A stretch of 51,764 nucleotides of DNA, from positions 1 to 51,764 of the forward strand of contig CAIQKV010000013.1 of the NCBI GenBank assembly GCA_903872505.1, read 5' to 3'. How positions within the stretch are numbered: the stretch's first letter is position 1; every line of letters begins with the position of its first letter. Shown here piece by piece: positions 40,172 to 48,359 of the stretch. The translations under genes were made by a program, and so were the position numbers. The DNA comes from an uncultured Opitutia bacterium (lineage in GTDB: Bacteria; Verrucomicrobiota; Verrucomicrobiia; Opitutales; Opitutaceae). The notes under the pieces are model-generated. The model worked only from the letters and a program-made list of their open reading frames with translations, was not told the DNA's origin and searched no databases.

Positions 40172-41449
40172 CTACCCGCCGTGCCGGCGGCGGAACTCCG
40201 CGAGCTCCACCGCGCGGCCCGTTTGCCGCGCCTCCTCGGCGGCGAAGCCCATCACGTGGCTCTCGACCGATTTTTCGAGCGAGGATTCCATGTCGGCGGA
40301 CCGTGCCTTGCTCATCTCGGCGTGCAGCGCACGCATGAGCCCGCCGTCACCGCCGCCGTGCCCGCCCTCCGCCTCGTCGACCATGATGCGTTCCGGTTTC
40401 CCGGTCAGATGGCTCTCGACCACGATGTCGCAGCCGGCGCTCCGCTTGACGCGCTCGCCGGCGAACAGCCGGCCTTTCGTGCCGAAGAGCGCGAGGTCGC
40501 GCCCCTCGCTGAACGCCGTCATCGTGAACGAGCCCGTGACGCCGCTGGCGAAATTCAAATTCACCGTCTGGTGGTCCACCGCGGTGTTGTCGCAGCGATA
40601 AACGCAGCGGCCCCACGGGCTGGTACGCAGCCAGTCCGTGATCTCGGCATCCGTGGCGGTCTTGGCCCGGTCGTAGATCACGTCGAGCCAGCGCTTCTGG
40701 TCGGTGAGGTACCGGTGGGCGTTGTAGAGGCAGGTGTCGCCCACCGGGCAGCCGTCGGTGCAGCGCGCGGGCGCACCGGCCGGGGCGCACTCCGGCTTGA
40801 AATGCATGATGCCCCCGAAGCTCCCGAGCGCGGTGCAGGGCGAGTCCACCAGCCAGGACAGGATGTCCATGTCGTGGCAGGACTTGGAGATGATCATCGG
40901 CGTGGACTTCGCCATCACGCTCCAGTGTCCGCGCACGAACGAGTGGCCCTGGTGCCACGCCCCCACGCCCTCCGTGGCCTCGAACGAGACGATCGACCCG
41001 AGCGCGCCGCTCGCCACCACCTGCTTCACGCGCCGGTAGAACGGCGTGTAGCGCAGCACGTGGCACACGAGGACCTTGCGCCCGAGGTCGTGCGCCAGCT
41101 TTTCCAGCGCGAGCACGTCGCGCAGATTGGTCGAGATCGGCTTCTCCAGCAGCAGGTCGTAGCCCTTGCGCAGCGCCGCTGAGGCGTGGGCGAAGTGAAA
41201 CGCATCCTGCGTCGCGATGATCATGATATCCGCCAGCCGCGGCTCGGCGAGGATGGCGGCGTCGTCCTCGAATTCGCGGAACCGCGGGTTCTGCGAGAGC
41301 GCGCGGGCCTTCGCGCGCCGGGCGGCGTTGTGGTCGGCGGCGGCCGTGACCTCGTACAACTCGGGCTGCTTGGCGGCTAGCTCGAAGTAGATGAACGTGC
41401 GGCTGCCGCAACCGATGGCGGCAAGCTGGAGGCGGCGCGGGGTCTTCAT
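40172..41449 (-). CDS. Gfo/Idh/MocA family oxidoreductase
   Basis: 425 residues. The NAD(P)-binding Rossmann start is LQLAAIGCGSRTFIYFEL, with the family's ADIMIIATQDAFH and LLLEKPISTNL (EKP motif, substrate-side lysine). A cysteine-rich insertion with C-x-D-G-C-P and CLYNAH (about residues 225-255) is typical of one subgroup of these sugar dehydrogenases. Substrates in the family are sugars, inositols or glycosides; none can be chosen here. It follows the phosphohexomutase gene by 8 bases on the same strand, suggesting a shared sugar pathway. Confidence 0.88.
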   Translation of the reverse strand: MKTPRRLQLAAIGCGSRTFIYFELAAKQPELYEVTAAADHNAARRAKARALSQNPRFREFEDDAAILAEPRLADIMIIATQDAFHFAHASAALRKGYDLLLEKPISTNLRDVLALEKLAHDLGRKVLVCHVLRYTPFYRRVKQVVASGALGSIVSFEATEGVGAWHQGHSFVRGHWSVMAKSTPMIISKSCHDMDILSWLVDSPCTALGSFGGIMHFKPECAPAGAPARCTDGCPVGDTCLYNAHRYLTDQKRWLDVIYDRAKTATDAEITDWLRTSPWGRCVYRCDNTAVDHQTVNLNFASGVTGSFTMTAFSEGRDLALFGTKGRLFAGERVKRSAGCDIVVESHLTGKPERIMVDEAEGGHGGGDGGLMRALHAEMSKARSADMESSLEKSVESHVMGFAAEEARQTGRAVELAEFRRRHGG

Positions 41450-41457
41450 GGAAAAAA

Positions 41458-43407
41458 TCAGCTGTCCGCCCGGCGCCGCGCATCCGCCTCGATCAGCTTG
41501 ATCAGGCCGTCGAGCGTCGCCCGGGTCCGCGCCTTGACCGCAGGCAGTTCCGCCGCGCCGGCCACGGGTTCGCTGGCGAAGAGGTAGAATTTCATCTTCG
41601 GCTCCGTGCCGCTGCCGCGGGCGGCAAACTTGTAGCCGTTCGCCAGCGTCACGAAATACAGGTCCTGCGCCGGCAGCGCCTCCCCGTCGGCATCGATGAT
41701 CTTCTCGCGCCCGTAGTCCTGGAACCGCGTGACGCGCACGTCGCCGAACGCCGTGGGCGGACTGACGCGGTAGGTCGCGATGATGCGCGCGATCTTGGCC
41801 GCGCCCGTCGCGCCCTCGTAGTAGAGGTTGATCACACCCTCGAGGTGGAAGCCGCAGCGCAGGTAGATCTCGTCGAGGTACTCCGGCACGGTCAGGCCGC
41901 GGCCCTTCACCCACGCGCCGAGCTCGGCGAACATCAGGCAGGCGGAATTGCCGTCCTTGTCGCGCAGGTAGTCGTTCGGCAGGTAGCCGTAGCTCTCCTC
42001 CGTGCCGAAGACGTAGAACGTGCTGTGCCGCAGCAGCAGCTTCGCGCGCTCGGCGAACGGCGTGGCGTCGTAGTCGAACCCCGCCGGCAGCGCCGCGCGC
42101 AGCTGCTCCTCGTAGCGGCGCAGCTTGGCGGCGATCCACTTGAAGCCGGTGAGCATCTCGACGACCTTCACGCCGTGGCCGCGACCGATCGCGGCCTGCA
42201 GCGGCGTGGTGACGACGGTGTTAATGATGCACGCCGACCGCGAGCCCCCGGCCGGGATCCAGCCGAGCTCCTTGTACTTCATCAGCCGGTAGTCGGCGAG
42301 CAGCGCGCCGATCTGGTTGCCGGTGATCAGCTCCAGCTTGCCGGCCCGGTTGCGCACGGCGCACCCCATGCGGTCGGCATCCGGGTCTGTCGCGAGCACG
42401 ACATCGCTCCCCTGAGCCTCGGCGAGTTTGACCGCCAGCGCCAGCGCCTCGGGATTCTCCGGGTTCGGCGACTTCACCGTCGGGAACCGGGCGTCGAACT
42501 CCAGCTGCGCGGGCACCGGCGAGACCTCGCAGCCGGCGTGCAAGAGCAGCGGCAGCGAATGCACCGCGCCCGTGCCGTGGATGTTCGTGAACACGACCTT
42601 GAGCTTGGTTTTCCGCAGGACGCCGGGGTCGAGCAGGGCCGTCGCCGCCACCGCGAGATAGGCGTTGTCCGCGTCGCGCCCGAGCGTGGTCACGCGGGCT
42701 AGATCCTTCCCGAGAAACGCGCCCAGCCCGCCGAGGGGCACCGCGTTCACCTCCGCCACGATGCCGGTGTCGTGCGGCGGGACCACCTGTGCGCCGTCCT
42801 CGAAGTAGGCCTTGAAGCCGTTGTCGTGCGGCGGATTGTGGCTCGCCGTGATGACGATGCCCGCCTGGGCCTTGAGCCAGCGCACGCTGAAGCTGAGCTG
42901 CGGCGTCGGCCGGGGGCCGTCAAAGATGAACGCGTCGCCCCCGAGCTTGATCCACGTCGAGGCCGCGAGCTCGCAAAACGGCCGGGAGAAATGCCGGACG
43001 TCGTGCGCGATGACCAGTTTCGGGCGGGCGGCCTCCGGGCGGGCGCCGAGATAGCGCCGGGTATAGCGGAACAGCCCGACCACGGCGCGGATGAGCGTGA
43101 AGTCGTTCATCATGTTGCTCCCGATGGCCGCGTGCTCGGGCGTGCCGGCCGGGCTCAGCCGGCCGGTCTCGGCCGCCGCGGGCACCACGCCGATGGTGCG
43201 GCCGCGCATGCCGCCCGTGCCAAATTCCAAAAAGCGGTAGAACCGGTCGTTCAGCTCCGACCACGCCTCCCGCGTCACGAGCTCGTCGATGCTCGCCCCC
43301 GCCCACGCCGGCAGGTTCGCCCCGAGGAAGGCCCCGAGGTTTTCCGCGGTCGAGGGCAGGAGCCGGCCCGCCGCCGCGGCGGCCTGGATTTTTTCCCGGG
43401 TGGTCAT
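41458..43407 (-). CDS. Phosphoglucomutase/phosphomannomutase family enzyme
   Basis: 649 residues from MTTREKIQAAAAAG. The catalytic phosphoserine is S189 in GIVITASHNPPHDNG. The metal loop ATDPDADRMG, the sugar-binding FGTEESYGYLPND and the C-terminal phosphate-binding region GSGTEPKMKFYLF are all present. It interconverts hexose 1- and 6-phosphates. The length fits the long alpha-phosphohexomutases (PGM2-like). Its start overlaps the stop of the UDP-sugar pyrophosphorylase by 4 bases, so the two enzymes are translationally coupled and probably act in sequence to make a nucleotide sugar. Confidence 0.92.
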   Translation of the reverse strand: MTTREKIQAAAAAGRLLPSTAENLGAFLGANLPAWAGASIDELVTREAWSELNDRFYRFLEFGTGGMRGRTIGVVPAAAETGRLSPAGTPEHAAIGSNMMNDFTLIRAVVGLFRYTRRYLGARPEAARPKLVIAHDVRHFSRPFCELAASTWIKLGGDAFIFDGPRPTPQLSFSVRWLKAQAGIVITASHNPPHDNGFKAYFEDGAQVVPPHDTGIVAEVNAVPLGGLGAFLGKDLARVTTLGRDADNAYLAVAATALLDPGVLRKTKLKVVFTNIHGTGAVHSLPLLLHAGCEVSPVPAQLEFDARFPTVKSPNPENPEALALAVKLAEAQGSDVVLATDPDADRMGCAVRNRAGKLELITGNQIGALLADYRLMKYKELGWIPAGGSRSACIINTVVTTPLQAAIGRGHGVKVVEMLTGFKWIAAKLRRYEEQLRAALPAGFDYDATPFAERAKLLLRHSTFYVFGTEESYGYLPNDYLRDKDGNSACLMFAELGAWVKGRGLTVPEYLDEIYLRCGFHLEGVINLYYEGATGAAKIARIIATYRVSPPTAFGDVRVTRFQDYGREKIIDADGEALPAQDLYFVTLANGYKFAARGSGTEPKMKFYLFASEPVAGAAELPAVKARTRATLDGLIKLIEADARRRADS

Positions 43408-44825
43408 GGGGCGAGATAAAGACCGGCCGAGACCGGTGGCTGGGGCGAGAGTTTTTTCCACGCCTCGGCGAAAGACTCCTCGTCGTAACCGAACAGCGGC
43501 GAGATCTCGATCTCCGCCTTCGGCCGCCCGGTCGCATCCGTCGCGACCGCCGCCCCATGCGCCGCCAGCCAGCGCGCGAACTGCCGCAGCTGGTCGTCCC
43601 GGCAGGTCTGGGGGGAGTCCGCGCCCTCAGCGTTCTTCACGGGGGAGAAATCGTCCGCGCGGCGCGTCTCAATCACGAGCGGGTTTTTGGCGAAGGGCAG
43701 CGCGTCGAACACGAACAGCTCGAATTTCACGCCGTTGGCCGACGCGGGCTTCACCGGTCGCCCGGCCGCATCGATCGTCGGGACCTTCTTGTCCGCCCGG
43801 TGGAACGGCAGGGACGCCCCGCCGGAGGCCATCTGCCGGATGAAGTCCCGGTCGAGCAGGTGGATCGCGATGCTCCCGGCGGAGTAGCGCAGCCGGCCGT
43901 CGGACAGTGTCTCGTGCTGCATCGCCAGCGGGAGGTCGGAGTATTCGACGACCACCAGCCGCCCCGCCTGCAGGCAGAAGTGGCCGAGCTTTTCCTCCGC
44001 ATGGGCCTTCGGGATCATCTTGCTCGACATCTGCGAGGCACGCAGGACGTGCCAGCCGATGAACGCCGGGTCGATGCAGCGCACGAGCGGGTTGTCCACC
44101 TGGAAGTAGCTGAGCGTGTCGATCCCCTCGCGCTCCAGCAGGTCGAGTGCGCCGCTGCGCTCCAGCGCGCGGAGCGAGCCGCCGTGCCCGTCGGGCGACA
44201 GCGCCAGCGCGCCGGGCGACTCGAGCAGGATCCGCCCCGTGAAATCCACCGCCGGCATCCGGCCTTGGCGGAAAAAATGCACGTGCGCGCGGTCCAGGCC
44301 GAAGAACTTGTGCTCCGCAAAAAACGCCTCCGTCGCCGCGTGGTTCTGGTGGCTCGTCATGACGAACCAGTGCAGCGGGCGGCCGTAGCGGAGGCCCGCG
44401 GCGCGGATTTTCTCGGCAAAGACCTGGAAGAGCGGCTTGCCCCGAACCGGCGTGACCGGGAAGGCGCCCTTCGGCCCCTCGTAACCCAGCCGGGTACCCT
44501 GCCCGCCCGCCACGGTAAACGCCGCCACGCGCCCCGCGCGCAGCGCCGCCTCGCCCGCCGCCCGCGCCTTCGCCCACGCGGCCGCGTCGCCACCGTGGTC
44601 CGGCAGGGGCTCGTAGGGCGCCGGCACCAGCCCGCGCAGATCCACGCCCGCCGCGGCGCCCGGGGCGAGCAGCGTGCGCGTCAGCCGCGCGATCTCCGCC
44701 AGATCAACCTCCGCCGCCTCCGCGAGCAGGCGGCGCTGCGCGTCGGGCGCGAGCTGGTCGAAAAACGCAAAGACCTGGCCCTGGCCGGCACGGGTGAACT
44801 GCTCGATGAGGGGATGCGGGGCCAT
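43404..44825 (-). CDS. UDP-sugar pyrophosphorylase (UDPGP/UAP1 family)
   Basis: 473 residues from MAPHPLIEQFTRAGQG. The uridylyl-transfer signature is at residues 105-121 (VAGGQGTRLGYEGPKGA), with WFVMTSHQNH, QGRMPAVDF, YFQVDNPLVRC and KMIPKAHAEEKLGHF matching eukaryote-like UDP-N-acetylglucosamine pyrophosphorylases. It would make UDP-GlcNAc or UDP-glucose from UTP and the sugar 1-phosphate. Which sugar cannot be settled by eye. The downstream phosphohexomutase supplies the sugar phosphate. Confidence 0.9.
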   Translation of the reverse strand: MAPHPLIEQFTRAGQGQVFAFFDQLAPDAQRRLLAEAAEVDLAEIARLTRTLLAPGAAAGVDLRGLVPAPYEPLPDHGGDAAAWAKARAAGEAALRAGRVAAFTVAGGQGTRLGYEGPKGAFPVTPVRGKPLFQVFAEKIRAAGLRYGRPLHWFVMTSHQNHAATEAFFAEHKFFGLDRAHVHFFRQGRMPAVDFTGRILLESPGALALSPDGHGGSLRALERSGALDLLEREGIDTLSYFQVDNPLVRCIDPAFIGWHVLRASQMSSKMIPKAHAEEKLGHFCLQAGRLVVVEYSDLPLAMQHETLSDGRLRYSAGSIAIHLLDRDFIRQMASGGASLPFHRADKKVPTIDAAGRPVKPASANGVKFELFVFDALPFAKNPLVIETRRADDFSPVKNAEGADSPQTCRDDQLRQFARWLAAHGAAVATDATGRPKAEIEISPLFGYDEESFAEAWKKLSPQPPVSAGLYLAP

Positions 44826-44857
44826 GCGGGCGGTCAGGTCGGGTCGGAAAAAACGGC

Positions 44858-45139
44858 TCAGTCCTCGAAGCGGAAGATGTACTCGTCCGGCTTGGCGTAG
44901 TTGAGGCGGCGCCGGATCACCTTCTCGACGTAAACCGGATCGTTGCGCAGCCGGTCGATGATCTTTTCCTGCTCGCGCAGCTTCGCCTCGGTCTCCGCCA
45001 GCCGCCGGCGGCTGGTCTCCTCCTGCTGCTTGAGCAGGTTGTACTCCGCGCGCGCCTGCAGGAAAATCACCCCGGAGGTCAGGCCCACGCCGAGGAAGAT
45101 CACGAAGTAAATGCCGACGATGACGCGACGCAGATTCAC
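44858..45139 (-). CDS. FtsB/DivIC-like septum formation initiator protein
   Basis: 93 residues from a GTG at 45139 (VNLRRVIVGIYFV); the frame continues to a TTG at 45223. The shorter start is favoured because FtsB proteins have only a few cytoplasmic residues before the transmembrane helix (here about 6-25). A coiled coil of about 45 residues follows, and then the family-like ending DPVYVEKVIRRRLNYAKPDE, close to the E-x-A-R-E-x-L pattern of DivIC. It would bridge FtsQ and FtsL in the divisome. No ATG is available. It precedes the UDP-sugar pyrophosphorylase gene by 32 bases. Confidence 0.78.
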   Translation of the reverse strand: MNLRRVIVGIYFVIFLGVGLTSGVIFLQARAEYNLLKQQEETSRRRLAETEAKLREQEKIIDRLRNDPVYVEKVIRRRLNYAKPDEYIFRFED

Positions 45140-45294
45140 GATGGAGTTGGCCCAAATGAACGGCGCGTCCTCCGGCCCACGCAATGCATTTTTCGGCCCG
45201 GCGCCGGCCCGCCGTGTTTGCAATCCGTGAAACCCCCGGGCGCCCGCGATTTTGGCGTGCGTTTTCCCGCCCGCCCCCCTACCTCGGGGGCCGC

Positions 45295-46110
45295 ATGTAC
45301 CAGAGCTACTACGGGTTCAAGGAGATGCCGTTCAACATCACCCCCGACCCACGGTTTCTATACCTCAGTCCCACGCACCAGGAAGCCCTCCAGCACCTCA
45401 AGTACGGCGTGCGCGAAAAAAAGGGCTTCATCGTCCTCGTCGGCGAGGTCGGCTGCGGCAAGACCACGCTCTGCCGCGTCTTCCTCAACGAGCTCGATCC
45501 GACGCACTACGACACCGCCCTGATCCTCAACCCGCGGGTGACCGAGACGCAGATGCTCAAGGCCATCCTGACGGACCTCGGCGAGACTAAGCTCGCCCGG
45601 AGCCAGGTGGACCTCGTCGCCCAGATGAACCGCGTGCTGCTCGCCCGCATCGAGGCCGGCCGCGACATCGTCCTGATCATCGACGAGGCGCAGAACCTCT
45701 CCTTCCACGTCCTCGAGCAGATCCGCCTGCTCTCCAACCTCGAGACCGACAAGCAGAAGCTCCTCCAGATCGTCCTCATGGGCCAGCCCGAGCTGAAGAC
45801 CGTCCTCGCCCGCGAGGAGCTTCGCCAGCTGCGCCAGCGCATCCTCGTCCACTACGAGTTGCACCCGCTCTCGCTGAACGACGTCCAGCATTACATCCAG
45901 CACCGGCTGACGCTCGCCGGCAGCATGGGCCGGCCCAGCTTCACCAAGTGGGCCCTCCGCGCGATCCACCGCGGCAGCAAGGGGATTCCGCGCATCGTCA
46001 ACAACCTCTGCGACAAGTCCATCCTCTCCGCCTTCATCCGCGGCTCCGACGAGGTGAACTACTGGGACGTGCGCCGAGCTGTCCGGGACATGGCCAACCT
46101 CACCGACTGA
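45295..46110 (+). CDS. ExeA/GspA-like AAA ATPase
   Basis: 271 residues. The N-terminal YYGFKEMPFNITPDPRFLYL is the classic start of ExeA-type ATPases. Walker A is GEVGCGKTT (about residues 51-59) and Walker B is IVLIIDEAQNL. A winged C-terminal region follows (IHRGSKGIPRIVNNLCDK). In type II secretion, ExeA works with ExeB to place the secretin through peptidoglycan; relatives also occur with exopolysaccharide (XrtA/PEP-CTERM) clusters. The GspB-like gene starts 13 bases after its stop. No other type II secretion genes are beside it. Confidence 0.88.
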   Translation: MYQSYYGFKEMPFNITPDPRFLYLSPTHQEALQHLKYGVREKKGFIVLVGEVGCGKTTLCRVFLNELDPTHYDTALILNPRVTETQMLKAILTDLGETKLARSQVDLVAQMNRVLLARIEAGRDIVLIIDEAQNLSFHVLEQIRLLSNLETDKQKLLQIVLMGQPELKTVLAREELRQLRQRILVHYELHPLSLNDVQHYIQHRLTLAGSMGRPSFTKWALRAIHRGSKGIPRIVNNLCDKSILSAFIRGSDEVNYWDVRRAVRDMANLTD

Positions 46111-46123
46111 CCGTTCCGCCGCG

Positions 46124-46855
46124 ATGAGCCTGATCAACGACGCCCTGAAGAAGGCGCAACGCCAGCGCACCGGGCCGCTCGACGCGCCGCCGATGCCCGG
46201 CGGTTCCCACGGCAGCGCTCGCGGCGGCGCCGGCGCGCCGGCGCAGCTGCTCGTGCTAACCGTTGCCGGCGCCGTCGTCGTGGTCGTGCTCTCGGTTGTC
46301 GCCACGGTCTGGTTCCTCAACCGCGCGCCCGCCCCCAAGCCCACTGCCAAACCCGCCCCCCTCGTCGCGGTCGCCAAGCCCGCCGCCGGCACCCCCGAGG
46401 CCAGCCCCGTGATCATCGCGCCGGTCATCGTCCACGCCCCGCCGCCCGCGGTCGAGGCCGCCAAGCCGCCGGAAACCGCCGCCGCCTCGCCGGTCACTGC
46501 CGCGCCCGCATCCGCCCCCGCCTCTCCCGTCTCCGCCGCTCCCGTTACTCCCGCGCCCGGCGCATCTTCCCCCGTCGCCGCCGCGCCGGTCTCCACCCCG
46601 GCGCCAATCCCCTCGACCACCCCCGCTTCCACCGCCGAGCTGCCCATGGACGTCCGCATCGCCACGTTTGTGGACAATGTGCACGTCACCGGCATCCGCG
46701 CCTCCGGCACCGGCAGCAAGGTGCTGATGAATGACAAGGTCTACCGCCTCGGCGACGTCGTGGACCGCCTCCTCGGGCTGCGGCTGGTCAAGATCGAGCC
46801 CGACAGCCTGACCTTCGCCGACGTCAACGGCACGCTCTACACCAAGAATTTCTAG
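46124..46855 (+). CDS. GspB/ExeB-like protein
   Basis: 243 residues beginning MSLINDALKKAQRQR, the diagnostic start of GspB/ExeB proteins. One transmembrane helix (about residues 40-62) is followed by a long Pro/Ala/Val linker spanning the periplasm (about 65-170), then a compact C-terminal beta domain (IRASGTGSKVLMNDKVYRLG, ending TLYTKNF) matching the GspB C-terminal domain. It partners the ExeA-like ATPase just upstream, in the same operon. Confidence 0.85.
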   Translation: MSLINDALKKAQRQRTGPLDAPPMPGGSHGSARGGAGAPAQLLVLTVAGAVVVVVLSVVATVWFLNRAPAPKPTAKPAPLVAVAKPAAGTPEASPVIIAPVIVHAPPPAVEAAKPPETAAASPVTAAPASAPASPVSAAPVTPAPGASSPVAAAPVSTPAPIPSTTPASTAELPMDVRIATFVDNVHVTGIRASGTGSKVLMNDKVYRLGDVVDRLLGLRLVKIEPDSLTFADVNGTLYTKNF

Positions 46856-46878
46856 CCCGCCCCGGCGGACGGGTCGCC

Positions 46879-48264
46879 ATGCTCTCCCACCTCCAGCAGA
46901 CGCGCACGCGGATCTTTCAGCTGGCCGACGGCTGCCTGTTCGCGACGGCCCTGCTGGCCGCGTACCACCTGCGCAACGCGCTCTCGCACCGGCTGCATGT
47001 CGCTGAACTTGAGTCGATCGGGGGCTACCTCTGGCTGCTGCCCGCCGTCGTCGTGCTCGGGCCGATGGTGCTCGCGAGCCAGGGCTTTTACGAGCCGCCG
47101 CGGCCCACGCACCGGCTGCGGGCGCTGTTCATCATCCTGCGGAGCTGCGCCTTCACCGTCATCGGGCTGATCCTGTTCATCTTCATCCTGCGCGAGCAGT
47201 TCGCCCGCTCGGTCATTTTCCTGGTCGGCGCGATCGGCGGGCTCCTGGTCTACGCCCGCCATGAGCTCACCGCCTGGCTCCAGTCGCGCGACTTCGCCCG
47301 GGGGCAGCTCCGCCGCCGCGCGCTGTGGGTCGGCCTGCCGGCGGAAAACCGCCGGATGCGCGACACCCTGACCCGCGCCGAACACGCCTCGCTGGAGGAC
47401 GCCGGCGAATTCGACCCCTCCGCCCGGCCCATCGAGGACTTCATCCGCCGGCTGCACGGCCAGGCCATCAACGTCGTCATCCTCAACGTTGCCGGCATCG
47501 CGCATGACCAGGCCAGCCGCATCCTGCGCGCCTGCAGCCGCGAGGGCGTCGAGGTGCTGGTCCGGCAGGGTTTCTCCGCGCTGCCCTGGCCGCAGGTCAC
47601 CGTCGACCAGTTCGGCGGCGAGGCGGTTTTTTATTACCGCGCGCAGTCCGCCGCCTACAGCCACCTCCTGATCAAGCAGCTCTTCGACTACGCCGGGTCC
47701 GCGGTGTTGCTGGTCGTCCTCTCGCCGATCTTCGCGCTGGTCGCGCTGGCCATCCGGCTGACCTCCCCCGGCCCGGTGCTCTACCGCCAGACGCGCGCCG
47801 GGCTCAACGGCCGGTCCTTCTCGATGCTGAAGTTCCGCTCGATGCAGCTGGGCGCGGAGGAGCACCAGGCGGAACTCGCCGCGCAGAACGAGATGCGCGG
47901 CCCGGTGTTCAAGGTCACCAACGACCCGCGCGTCACCCCGCTCGGCCGGTTCCTCCGCCGGCACAGCCTCGACGAGCTGCCCCAGCTCTGGAACGTGCTG
48001 CGCGGGGAAATGAGCCTCGTCGGCCCGCGCCCGCTGCCGGTTGCGGAGGTCAAGCGCTTCGATGACGACACCCACCGCCGCCGGCTGAGCGTGCGGCCCG
48101 GCCTCACCTGCCTGTGGCAGATCAGCGGGCGCAACGACATCGCCGACTTCGAGGACTGGGTCCGGCTCGACCTCGCCTACATCGACCAGTGGTCGCTCTG
48201 GCTGGATTGCAAGATCCTCCTCGCCACCATCCCCGTCGCCCTCTTCGGCCGCGGCGCGCGGTGA
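46879..48264 (+). CDS. Exopolysaccharide polyprenyl glycosylphosphotransferase
   Basis: 461 residues. Four N-terminal membrane segments (to about residue 125) and a CoA-binding-like middle domain are followed by a fifth hydrophobic helix and the bacterial sugar transferase domain from about 260 (KQLFDYAGSAVLLVVLSP, SPGPVLYRQTRAGLNG, MLKFRSMQ, LRRHSLDELPQLWNVLRGE, SLVGPRPLPV, RPGLTCLWQISGRND). It moves a sugar phosphate from a nucleotide sugar to undecaprenyl phosphate, starting a repeat unit for exopolysaccharide. It follows the GspB-like gene by 23 bases. The nearby UDP-sugar and phosphohexomutase genes could supply its donor. Confidence 0.93.
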   Translation: MLSHLQQTRTRIFQLADGCLFATALLAAYHLRNALSHRLHVAELESIGGYLWLLPAVVVLGPMVLASQGFYEPPRPTHRLRALFIILRSCAFTVIGLILFIFILREQFARSVIFLVGAIGGLLVYARHELTAWLQSRDFARGQLRRRALWVGLPAENRRMRDTLTRAEHASLEDAGEFDPSARPIEDFIRRLHGQAINVVILNVAGIAHDQASRILRACSREGVEVLVRQGFSALPWPQVTVDQFGGEAVFYYRAQSAAYSHLLIKQLFDYAGSAVLLVVLSPIFALVALAIRLTSPGPVLYRQTRAGLNGRSFSMLKFRSMQLGAEEHQAELAAQNEMRGPVFKVTNDPRVTPLGRFLRRHSLDELPQLWNVLRGEMSLVGPRPLPVAEVKRFDDDTHRRRLSVRPGLTCLWQISGRNDIADFEDWVRLDLAYIDQWSLWLDCKILLATIPVALFGRGAR

Positions 48265-48359
48265 GCGGGGTTGCCGCCCAGGCTGCCCGACCCGAATTTT
48301 CAACCTCACCCCCACCCGACGCCCACCCGGCCGCCTTCAATCCTCGTCTCCTCATCCTC

